From Lachnospiraceae bacterium (lineage in GTDB: Bacteria > Bacillota > Clostridia > Lachnospirales > Lachnospiraceae): a stretch of 45,495 nt of DNA. The DNA lies in the NCBI GenBank assembly GCA_009777715.1, contig WRLH01000024.1, positions 1-45,495 on the forward strand. The letters are read 5' to 3'. Position numbers and translations under genes: made by a program. The notes under the pieces were generated by a model. That model was not told the origin of the DNA. It worked only from the letters and a program-made list of their open reading frames with translations, and ran no database searches. Positions 1 through 6,741 of the stretch are shown here, one piece after another (position 1 is the stretch's first letter; every line of letters starts with the position of its first letter).

Positions 1-65
1 CAGAAGTCAAAAATATTTACTCACGAGCAACTGCGTAAACGCTTCTCGCGCCGAATCATCTTTAC

Positions 66-131
66 CTGCGCGTATGGGCTAATGAAAGCCCCATGCTCTT
101 ATCTGCGCGTATGGGCTAGTGAAAGCCCCAT
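66..131. repeat. Two 29-bp direct repeats
   Basis: Positions 66-94 and 103-131 carry the same 29-base unit (starts CTGCGCGTATGGGCT, ends AAGCCCCAT) with one mismatch. Each unit is itself nearly self-complementary (ATGGGCT against AAGCCCCAT with one bulged base), so each could fold as a small hairpin. No coding sequence overlaps them. They sit just left of a larger palindromic element and belong to the same gene-free, repeat-rich stretch downstream of fliH. Confidence 0.8.
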
Positions 132-140
132 ACCTTCATC

Positions 141-282
141 GCGCAATTGAGATACAATTCCCAATGCGGCCCTTGAAAAACGTCATTACTTAGTTTGCGT
201 TCTTTGCAAACTTACGTAATGCAACGTTTTTCTCGGAGCGAGAGCGTGCCCAGCATGGGAATTAGTATCTCAAAATGCGTGG
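141..282. repeat. Large imperfect palindrome, MITE/REP-like
   Basis: The left arm (from about 141) and the right arm (to about 282) are complementary in blocks: TGAGATAC 148-155 with GTATCTCA 265-272, AATTCCC 156-162 with GGGAATT 257-263, AAAAACGT 176-183 with ACGTTTTT 224-231, CATTAC 184-189 with GTAATG 216-221, and AGTTTGC 192-198 with GCAAACT 206-212 around a 7-base loop. I see no transposase. The structure is that of a small non-autonomous palindromic element or a very large RNA hairpin; which one it is cannot be decided from one copy. Confidence 0.7.
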
Positions 283-417
283 ATACACCCTTGGCTTTTC
301 GTTTTTCTCGGAGCGAGAGCGGGCCCAGCATGGGAATTAGTATCTCAAAATGCGTGGATACAACGTGGATTCACCCATAGCATAAGAACTAACTCCTCAA
401 AATGCGTGGAAACAACA
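225..417. repeat. Tandem copies of the palindrome's right arm
   Basis: A 63-base block at 225-287 recurs at 300-362 with one mismatch (T247 versus G322), giving a 75-base period. A third, partial copy of its end (CTCAAAATGCGTGGA and following) lies at about 396-417. A short open frame across 195-380 simply translates this repeat and is not considered a gene. The stretch 1-435 therefore contains repeats only. Confidence 0.8.
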
Positions 418-435
418 TTGGCAGGAGAACTAATA

Positions 436-1362
436 TCAACCCCTCTCATAAGACAACAAGCGCAACTTCTCATTAAGCCCGGCTAACTGCGTGTCAAACC
501 CGGCATCAAAGACCCCGCCGCCCGTTTCAATCAGGCAGTCGCCCGCGGCTAAAGTCTGATCTTTAATAATCTCTATGTTGGCTTGGCCAAGCGAAGCTTC
601 AGCCCTTAGTTTTTCCCGGTTTTCTTCGAGATAGGGATAATCCTCCGGTGAAACGCGGATAATGAAACTTTTGCTTTCGCCGCTCTCACGCATGGCATTG
701 GCAGCAAGATAAGCCACGATTTGGGCCCGGTCTTTTAGCTCGGCCCTGAAGACCTGCTCATAAATATCAGTTATCATCTCAACAAAGCGCGGCTCAAGCT
801 CATCAACTAACTGGTCAAACTCTAGCCTTAGCTTAATTTTTTCTTCATTAAGCTCTGCTTTCATCGCTTCGATTTCACCCATTGCTTTTGCTAAGCCTTC
901 ACGATAACCCTGTTCACTTCCTTCTTCAATTGCGCTTTGCTTGGCGTAATTTGCTTCCGCCTGGGCCGAAACAAGAATATTTTCCGCTTCAAGGCGGGCG
1001 GCTGATAAGCGTTCTTCGGCTTGGTTTATTAACTCAATTGACAAATCTTCGGGCGTACTTTCAGCGGGTAAATCGCCGGAATTTCCATCATCAATCAATT
1101 CTCCGCCGCTTTCGCCCGCTTCGGCTTTGATAACTGTATCATCGCCAAAAAGCCCTTCAACTTGCTCCGGATTGAGGCCGGTAAATGAGAACTCATCATT
1201 TTCATCACCGGAATCATATCCTGTGAGGTCGCGGTTATGCTGCCCCCAGACTTCCATTTTTTCATTGAGGCGTTCGTTGGAGTCAATAATCCGGACATCT
1301 TCGGAATCAACAACGACCGAACCGGCGCGTAATAAGGCACTTTTTTTAAACAACGATTTCAT
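436..1362 (-). CDS. fliH: Flagellar export apparatus protein FliH
   Basis: This 308-residue protein is read as FliH, the cytoplasmic stator-like partner that holds the FliI ATPase of the flagellar type III export machine. The long glutamate- and alanine-rich middle (coiled coil, about residues 110-180) and the compact C-terminal domain ending in GGGVFDAGFDTQLAGLNEKL fit the FliH/HrpE/YscL family. The start is placed at ATG 1362 (MKSLFKKSALL), which follows GGAGG at very short spacing; a longer reading frame to 1449 would only extend into fliG. The gene overlaps the end of fliG by 17 bases and is the last flagellar gene seen. The expected next gene, fliI, is absent from the 435 bases downstream, where there are only repeats. 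The role is known from the family; the assignment rests on sequence character and operon position. Confidence 0.88.
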   Translation of the reverse strand: MKSLFKKSALLRAGSVVVDSEDVRIIDSNERLNEKMEVWGQHNRDLTGYDSGDENDEFSFTGLNPEQVEGLFGDDTVIKAEAGESGGELIDDGNSGDLPAESTPEDLSIELINQAEERLSAARLEAENILVSAQAEANYAKQSAIEEGSEQGYREGLAKAMGEIEAMKAELNEEKIKLRLEFDQLVDELEPRFVEMITDIYEQVFRAELKDRAQIVAYLAANAMRESGESKSFIIRVSPEDYPYLEENREKLRAEASLGQANIEIIKDQTLAAGDCLIETGGGVFDAGFDTQLAGLNEKLRLLSYERG

Positions 1363-2368
1363 CACCTCCGCCCCTAGAGATAACAATTTCGGCAGAATCT
1401 TCAAGTTTTCTGATAATATTAACAATCTTCTGCTGGGCTTCCTCAACATCTTTCATTCTGACAGGGCCCATAAATTCCATGTCTTCTTTGATCATGACGG
1501 ACAAACGCGAGGACATATTATTAAAGATGGTATTTTGGACTTCTTCATTGGAGCCTTTAAGGGCAATCGCAAGGTCGTTGTTGTCAACATCGCGCAGTAC
1601 TCTTTGGATAGCCCGGTCGTCAAGCAACAAGATATCCTCGAAGACAAACATCTTTTTGCGGATTTCATCGGCAAGTTCGGGTTCTTCGATTTCTAAGGTT
1701 TCCATAATATGCTTTTCCGTGCCGCGGTCAACGGTATTAAGAATTTCAACAATGGCATCGATACCGCCAATAATGCTGAAATCCTGGTTCACTAATGAAG
1801 CAAGCTTTGATTCAAGGACACGCTCAACTTCTTTGATGACATCTGGGCTGGTCCGGTCCATCATTGCAATCCTCCTGGCAACATCGGACTGGCGGTCCGG
1901 CGGCAATGCGGAAATAATAAGGGCTGATTGGGACGGTGATAAATAGGATAAAATAAGGGCAATCGTCTGGGGGTGTTCGTCTTGGATAAAGTTTAAAAGC
2001 TGGGAAGCGTCTGTTTTTCTGACAAACTCAAACGGCTTAACTTGGAGCGAAGCCGTAAGCTTCCCAATAACGTCCATTGCTTTATCCTGGCCAAGGGCTT
2101 TTTCAAGGAGTTCCTTGGCATAACCAATGCCGCCCTCAGCGATATATTGCTGGGCAAGCAGGACTTGGTAAAATTCATCAAGCACCGTTTCCTTAATCTG
2201 GGGCGTGATACTCCTTGTATTGGCAATTTCCAAGGTCAGTTCTTCGATTTCATCTTCTTTGAGATGTTTGAATATATGGGCGGACTTTTCCGGTCCCAGC
2301 GCAATCAAAAGGATTGCCGCTTTTTGCAGGCCGCCGATTGAACCGTCTCCACTTATACCTCTAGGCAT
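1346..2368 (-). CDS. fliG: Flagellar motor switch protein FliG
   Basis: This 340-residue protein matches the usual length of FliG, the C-ring protein that transmits torque from the stator to the MS ring. The N-terminal part (LQKAAILLIALGPEKSA, about residues 13-29) binds FliF. The middle domain contains the diagnostic EHPQTIALILSYLSP stretch near residue 130, and the C-terminal domain has the charged helix region. The start ATG at 2368 follows an AGGAG site on the minus strand. It lies 9 bases after fliF and overlaps fliH, so the three are translated from one message. Nothing unusual is seen in the sequence. Confidence 0.97.
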   Translation of the reverse strand: MPRGISGDGSIGGLQKAAILLIALGPEKSAHIFKHLKEDEIEELTLEIANTRSITPQIKETVLDEFYQVLLAQQYIAEGGIGYAKELLEKALGQDKAMDVIGKLTASLQVKPFEFVRKTDASQLLNFIQDEHPQTIALILSYLSPSQSALIISALPPDRQSDVARRIAMMDRTSPDVIKEVERVLESKLASLVNQDFSIIGGIDAIVEILNTVDRGTEKHIMETLEIEEPELADEIRKKMFVFEDILLLDDRAIQRVLRDVDNNDLAIALKGSNEEVQNTIFNNMSSRLSVMIKEDMEFMGPVRMKDVEEAQQKIVNIIRKLEDSAEIVISRGGGDEIVV

Positions 2369-2377
2369 AATTTACTC

Positions 2378-3979
2378 CTATCCCCAATCCTCATTCAGCC
2401 AGTTACGTAATAATGACGCGGCTGCTTCAGGGTTTTCATCAACGAATTTATCAATAATCTTTTTGGACTCACTGCCCTCATCAATACTGATATCTTCAAG
2501 TTCGGGTTGTGACTGTAACAGTCTTTCAACTGATAATTCCTCTTCTTCATCTTCTTCTTTTCTGCTGCGCATACTGCGGATTACCACAAAGGCTAACAGG
2601 CCAAGAATGATGACGATCAAGAAAATCTGGGTCAAATCAGTCCATGAGACGCTCATTCCCTCGGAATCAACAAAGGTGTTTTCGATATAGGCACGGATAG
2701 TAACGCTATTAATCGGAATGCCGGACGCATGGGAAACAACCGAATACAAAGCATCATCAACCTCAACTATAGTTCTTTCATTATGGGCGTTTTTGTATTC
2801 TTCCCAAGTTATTCCATCAAGAAGGCCCTGCTGCCTTACATTTTCTTCGCGGATAATATTGTAAGCGAATGCCGTTACGGCTATGGAAGCTTCATCATAA
2901 AGCGGCTGTCCGCCGGGATACTCTGATTCCGTAATAATGCTGCTTACTAAGCGGTCAATTGACCTTTCACTTTCGGAAGTGCTGGAATACTGATTGTCCT
3001 GCCATTGGTAAGAAGGGCCGCCTTCGGTATTTGAGTCAGTTCCCGGCACTCCGCCGCCTGTATTCTGGGATTCTGATTCATAATATGATTCATGCTGGAT
3101 AAAACCTTCTTCCCTGCCATCAGCGGTATAATACTGCTGGTCATAGGTGCGGCTGCTGGAAAAATCAATCGGGATATTGCTGACAGCAACGATATGGGAA
3201 AATTCATCAGTATTTTGCAGGACGCGCCTTACTTCATTATTGACGGCTTCCTCGGCCCTTGCCTTAATGCTCATTTGGTTGCTTATGCTTCCGCCCCGGC
3301 TTGAATAAAGCTCATCGCCAGCAAAAAGCATATTGCCGTTTGTGTCAATGATGGTAATATTAAGCGGAACGCTTGAACCCAAGCCGCCCGCAATAATTTT
3401 GGCAAGGTTGGCCGCCTGTTCTTCGCTAAAATCACCGTTTAGGTCAAGCACGACCGAAGCATGGCTTTCACGGTTCTGTGATAATAAAGTGCCGTCATTA
3501 TAGGGGATATTAAGCGTTGTTGACGCACTCCTTACCCCGCTCATCGTTGCGGCCATGTTATTGATTTGCCTTTCAAGATAAACTTTGTAGCGTCTTTGCT
3601 TGTCGGCTTCGGTAACTGAAAAACCGCCAGTTGAGACATTGTCAATTGACCAGATGTCCGTCTGGATATTATTCGCCGCCAATAACATCGTTGCGTTGAC
3701 TTCTTGTTTGCGGTCAACGGTAAATGTCAGGCTGTCCGGCAAGATCCGGTATTTGATTCCGCCCTCGGCTTCCAGCGCGTCCCTTATTTCGGCTGCTTCC
3801 GCCGCATTGGCGGCAACCGTCAGATGGACGTATTGCGTCTGGTTAAGCACGGCAAGCAAAATAGCCATTGTCATGATGATTCCTGCGGCAATAGCGATTA
3901 TGAATGTTTTTTGGCGGGAAGTGAATTTGTTCCACCACTCTAAGACCGGAGTAAGGTATCTTTGGATTTGCTCTGGCAT
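2378..3979 (-). CDS. fliF: Flagellar MS-ring protein FliF
   Basis: This 533-residue protein is FliF, which forms the membrane MS ring of the flagellar basal body. One membrane helix lies at about residues 24-46 and a second near residues 448-466. Between them is the YscJ/FliF ring-building domain followed by a low-complexity, glycine- and serine-rich insert. The last residues (NPEAAASLLRNWLNEDWG) are the typical FliG-binding tail. The start ATG at 3979 has a perfect AAGGAGG upstream. About 300 bases separate it from fliE, unusually long inside this operon, and that gap holds a palindromic repeat element. Confidence 0.97.
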   Translation of the reverse strand: MPEQIQRYLTPVLEWWNKFTSRQKTFIIAIAAGIIMTMAILLAVLNQTQYVHLTVAANAAEAAEIRDALEAEGGIKYRILPDSLTFTVDRKQEVNATMLLAANNIQTDIWSIDNVSTGGFSVTEADKQRRYKVYLERQINNMAATMSGVRSASTTLNIPYNDGTLLSQNRESHASVVLDLNGDFSEEQAANLAKIIAGGLGSSVPLNITIIDTNGNMLFAGDELYSSRGGSISNQMSIKARAEEAVNNEVRRVLQNTDEFSHIVAVSNIPIDFSSSRTYDQQYYTADGREEGFIQHESYYESESQNTGGGVPGTDSNTEGGPSYQWQDNQYSSTSESERSIDRLVSSIITESEYPGGQPLYDEASIAVTAFAYNIIREENVRQQGLLDGITWEEYKNAHNERTIVEVDDALYSVVSHASGIPINSVTIRAYIENTFVDSEGMSVSWTDLTQIFLIVIILGLLAFVVIRSMRSRKEEDEEEELSVERLLQSQPELEDISIDEGSESKKIIDKFVDENPEAAASLLRNWLNEDWG

Positions 3980-4123
3980 ATTATCCTCCTTAATGCAATG
4001 GTGTCTTTAAAGCACCATCATTTAGCTGGAAATAAAAATATAAACATAACGCAATTTATTAATTTGCAAGCAAGCGGATTTGGTGTGGAATCCTTGTTTT
4101 GCTTGGTAGTTTTTGATATTTCG

Positions 4124-4261
4124 TATCTGGGTGATCTTCCGCGATAAAAGTTTGCTTATGAGGTCGCATAAACCTGCGCAAAATGTCCACTTTGTAAACG
4201 GACATTGTTGCTGGGTTTTGCTTCCTCCTCATGCGCAAACTATTTCGCTCGCACCCAGATA
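4124..4261. repeat. Imperfect palindrome between fliE and fliF
   Basis: The ends TATCTGGGTG 4124-4133 and CACCCAGATA 4252-4261 are exact inverted copies. Inside them GTTTGCTTATGAGG 4150-4163 pairs with CCTCATGCGCAAAC 4227-4240 with two mismatches, and AATGTCC 4182-4188 pairs with GGACATT 4200-4206. The element lies within the flagellar operon, so its transcript would form a long hairpin between fliE and fliF. It shares the core GCGATAAAAGTTT-CTTA with the element at 12966-13054. The 3980-4277 gap holds no gene that I can support. Confidence 0.75.
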
Positions 4262-4277
4262 CTGGATAGTGGCAAAG

Positions 4278-4592
4278 CTAAATCTGCATTTGCATAATCT
4301 CTTTGTATGCCTCAAGTATTTTGTCCCGGATAGCTACGGTATATTGTAACGCGATACTGGATTTCTGCATTGCGTTGGTCAGTTCATGGGTGCTTGAAGT
4401 TTCGCCAAGGGCCCATCTGATTTCGGCATTCTGTGATTCGTTGATGTATGAGTTAGTTGCATTAAGGTGGTTCATTGCCGTTGCGAGCAGCCCGCCAAAA
4501 GCATTCTCGTCCAATGCTTGGTTTGCAGGGTTTCGGCTCAGGGCTTCGCCTAAGGATACGGGGTTTATTCTGCTAAGGCTTGCTATATCCAT
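4278..4592 (-). CDS. fliE: Flagellar hook-basal body adaptor FliE
   Basis: This 104-residue protein is FliE, the small basal-body protein that links the MS ring to the proximal rod. The C-terminal region (SSIALQYTVAIRDKILEAYKE) is the conserved FliE signature, and the length is typical. The start ATG at 4592 is preceded by AAAGGAG at good spacing. It follows flgC by 20 bases, as in other Firmicute fla/che operons. Nothing about the protein is unusual; only the long repeat-bearing gap after it is. Confidence 0.96.
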   Translation of the reverse strand: MDIASLSRINPVSLGEALSRNPANQALDENAFGGLLATAMNHLNATNSYINESQNAEIRWALGETSSTHELTNAMQKSSIALQYTVAIRDKILEAYKEIMQMQI

Positions 4593-4612
4593 TGTGGACT
4601 CCTTTTCTCAAG

Positions 4613-5059
4613 TTATTGGGCCATCTCTAATCCCTTCATCGCCATTGTTTTGCTGGCGTTAAAGGCAGTTGCGTTAGCTTCATAAGCCCGGCTTGCATCA
4701 ATCAAATTCGTCATTTCGGTGACGATATTGACGTTTGGGTATGTTACATAGCCGTTTTCATCAGCATCAGGATGGGCTGGGTCATAAGCCATCACCATTT
4801 CACTCTTGTGGTCTTCGCTTACTTTTGTCACCCTCACCCCGTTGCCATTAAAAGTATTACGGGCGCTTTCAAATACGTGCCTAAAGCTTCCGTTGCGGCT
4901 GGGCATTTGCTCGAAAGTGACTATTTTGCGGCGGTATGGTGTACCGTCAGCCGTCCGGGTCGTATTGATATTTGCAATGTTTTCGGAAATTACATCCATC
5001 CGGTAGCGTTGGGCTGTCATTCCTGACGCATTGACATCAAAAGCATTAAATATTCCCAT
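4613..5059 (-). CDS. flgC: Flagellar proximal rod protein FlgC
   Basis: This 148-residue protein is the rod protein FlgC. It starts with the conserved rod/hook N-terminal motif (FDVNASGMTAQRYRMDVISE followed by NIAN) and ends with the matching C-terminal amphipathic helix (NLIDASRAYEANATAFNASK), the two segments that pair in the D0 domain of axial proteins. The start at 5059 has GGAAGGAG upstream. It lies 78 bases after flgB. It is exported by the flagellar type III system and would act outside the membrane within the cell wall. Confidence 0.97.
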   Translation of the reverse strand: MGIFNAFDVNASGMTAQRYRMDVISENIANINTTRTADGTPYRRKIVTFEQMPSRNGSFRHVFESARNTFNGNGVRVTKVSEDHKSEMVMAYDPAHPDADENGYVTYPNVNIVTEMTNLIDASRAYEANATAFNASKTMAMKGLEMAQ

Positions 5060-5137
5060 TCTAGTATGCTCCTTCCAAAATCTGGAAATTTTGAGCGTAG
5101 CTCAAATTTTTCATCCCGAATCCATTACTCGGGTTTA

Positions 5138-5533
5138 TTACCTCATTACCATTTTCATCTGCGAATATTCGTGGTTCATCGCTTGAATCAAACCGTTATA
5201 TCTAAGCTGGTTCGCTGCCAGCTTTACGCCCTCATTATCGACATCGACATTATTTCCGTCTAAGCGGTAAGAAAAATTCGCATTGTCAGTATAAATGCCG
5301 GGACGCATCCGGAAGCCATTCGTGTTCAAACTATTAATCTTCGCATCAACTGACATATAGCGCGATTTTCGCATTACGCGCCGGAGCTGCCCCTCAAAAT
5401 CAATGTCCTGGCGTTTAAAACCGGGGGTAGTATTGTTGGCGATGTTGTTTGCAAGAACCTCATTGCGCTTCCAAGAAGCGTCCGCAGCCTTGTTAAGAAC
5501 ATTAATATAATTGAAAGCATTGGAATTAATCAT
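5138..5533 (-). CDS. flgB: Flagellar proximal rod protein FlgB
   Basis: This 131-residue protein is FlgB, the first rod protein and here the first gene of the flagellar operon. The motif NEVLANNIANNTTPGFKRQD near residues 23-43 is the conserved rod N-terminus, and the C-terminal helix (LIQAMNHEYSQMKMVMR) closes the D0 domain. The start at 5533 follows AAAGGAGC. A candidate sigma-A promoter lies 52-79 bases upstream, so the operon can be transcribed separately from codY. Confidence 0.96.
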   Translation of the reverse strand: MINSNAFNYINVLNKAADASWKRNEVLANNIANNTTPGFKRQDIDFEGQLRRVMRKSRYMSVDAKINSLNTNGFRMRPGIYTDNANFSYRLDGNNVDVDNEGVKLAANQLRYNGLIQAMNHEYSQMKMVMR

Positions 5534-5584
5534 CTTGCTCCTTTAATAGTTAATCTTTCATCGCCTATTTTATGTCCCTATTTC

Positions 5585-5612
5585 ATTATAAATTATTCTA
5601 AGGAAAAAACAA
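5585..5612 (-). promoter_or_regulatory. Candidate promoter of the flgB operon
   Basis: On the minus strand TTGTTT (5607-5612) and a perfect TATAAT (5585-5590) are 16 bases apart, 52 bases upstream of the flgB start. The A/T-rich tract just upstream contains a loose resemblance to a CodY box around 5625-5640, but too many positions differ to call it. Confidence 0.5.
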
Positions 5613-5693
5613 GCCTTTTTTTGAAATTTTTTTGGGAAATCATACCTTATATAGTGTTTTTTTACTTTTCAGACCCAATATTTGGTGTTTTGC

Positions 5694-5752
5694 GCCTATT
5701 TTAGGCTATTGCAGCGCAATAACCCTACACATTCAGCGCATTGCGCTGAATG
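5694..5752. other. Three consecutive hairpins after codY
   Basis: GCCTA/TAGGC (5694-5706), TATTGC/GCAATA (about 5707-5721) and CATTCAGCGC/GCGCTGAATG (5730-5739 with 5743-5752) follow one another in the codY-flgB gap. The last is a perfect 10-bp stem with a 3-base loop directly after the codY stop. None is followed by a clear U-run on the minus strand, so I do not call a classical terminator, but the group could act as transcript 3'-end structure. Confidence 0.5.
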
Positions 5753-5761
5753 GGGGAAAAA

Positions 5762-6559
5762 TTAGATATGCTTATTATTTTTTCTTGCGGTGCGGATTTT
5801 GTCAACTTCCTCAAAAACCATATTATTCAGGACTTTAATATATGTGCCTTTCATTCCGGAAGAGCGGGATTCAATGATTCCGGCACTTTCAAACTTGCGC
5901 AGGGCATTAACAATAACCGAGCGGGTAATTGAGGCCCGGTCAGCAATTTTTGAAGCAACAAGAATGCCTTCCATTCCGCCAAGCTCATCAAAAATATGGA
6001 CTAATGCTTCCATTTCTGAATATGAAAGGGTTTTAATTGCTGATTCGATGTCTTCTAATTTGCGTTTTTCTTCGGCGTTTTCTTCACTGACGGAGCGGAG
6101 CATTTCAAGGCCAACCACTGTTGTGCCATATTCGCAAAGAATTATGTCGTCAATGTCGAACTGCTCTTCGCTTTTGTAGATAAATAAAGTGCCGAGCCGA
6201 TCCCCGGCGATTTCTATCGGCGTAATGATTCCTTGGAATTTTTTGGCAATTTCCGAATCAAAACCAAGCGTCGCAAGATTGACGTTTTCTTTGGTTGATA
6301 AAACAGAAAGCAAGCGTTCATTGAGCATATTGTCAATGAAGCCGCCAACTTCATCAACGATTAATGAAGTTATTGATTCGACTGAATCGGTCGTGCCAAC
6401 CCCAAGCAGTTTTCCCTTTTTGCTGATGACAAGGGCATGGGCTTTTAAGATATCGCATAAGACGGAGCAGATATCATTAAAGACAACTTTGCTTGAGCTG
6501 TTGGTATGTAGCAGTCTGCCGATTTTGCGGGTCCGGTCTAGCAGGTTAACATTGCTCAT
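5762..6559 (-). CDS. codY: GTP- and isoleucine-sensing global repressor CodY
   Basis: This 265-residue protein is CodY, the Firmicute-specific DNA-binding regulator that senses branched-chain amino acids and GTP and controls nutrient-limitation genes. The N-terminus (MSNVNLLDRTRKIGRLLH) starts the GAF-type sensor domain. The C-terminal winged helix-turn-helix lies at about residues 195-250 (KIADRASITRSVIVNALRKF). The start is set at ATG 6559, which has AAAGGAGG upstream; a longer frame to 6640 runs into a palindromic repeat and lacks such a site. It lies between topA and flgB, as in Bacillus, although the genes usually found between topA and codY there are missing here. CodY can influence flagellar operons in other Firmicutes, but I see no clear box here. 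Confidence 0.97.
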   Translation of the reverse strand: MSNVNLLDRTRKIGRLLHTNSSSKVVFNDICSVLCDILKAHALVISKKGKLLGVGTTDSVESITSLIVDEVGGFIDNMLNERLLSVLSTKENVNLATLGFDSEIAKKFQGIITPIEIAGDRLGTLFIYKSEEQFDIDDIILCEYGTTVVGLEMLRSVSEENAEEKRKLEDIESAIKTLSYSEMEALVHIFDELGGMEGILVASKIADRASITRSVIVNALRKFESAGIIESRSSGMKGTYIKVLNNMVFEEVDKIRTARKNNKHI

Positions 6560-6597
6560 AAATTCCTCCTTTAGGGATGTCACTGTATAGGGCATCA

Positions 6598-6720
6598 GGC
6601 AAAAATAACTCGTAGTGCGTCCTTGGCCGCCTTCTATCAAAAGAAAACTTATATTTTACATTTAATAACCGCTTGCGGTTATTTTTAGGCCACAGACGCC
6701 ACGAAGAGTTGTATTTTGCA
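6598..6720. repeat. Imperfect palindrome between topA and codY
   Basis: The left arm (AAAATAACTC, then GCGTCC, then GGCC, 6602-6627) is matched in inverted order by the right arm (GGCC, GACGCC, GAGTTGTATTTT, 6688-6717). At the centre AATAACCGC 6664-6672 and GCGGTTATT 6675-6683 form a perfect 9-bp stem with a 2-base loop. The element resembles in size and plan those at 141-282 and 4124-4261. The central stem could also act as a terminator for topA, although the U-rich side is on the plus strand. Confidence 0.7.
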
Positions 6721-6741
6721 TGATTGCCCGAAAGAGTATCA

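Noticed and set aside
195-380. 61-residue frame in the left-hand repeats
   Set aside because: It is a translation of two copies of a 63-base repeat, has no ribosome binding site and does not resemble a protein.
1-435. CRISPR array
   Set aside because: The repeats differ in length, are palindromic in arms and lack regular spacers.
5620-5645. Possible CodY box upstream of flgB
   Set aside because: The A/T-rich stretch matches only about 11 of 15 positions of the known CodY motif and lies in a poly-A/T region, so the match is weak.
6664-6686. Rho-independent terminator for topA
   Set aside because: The stem is perfect, but the T-run is on the plus strand, opposite to topA transcription, and the stem is part of a larger palindrome.
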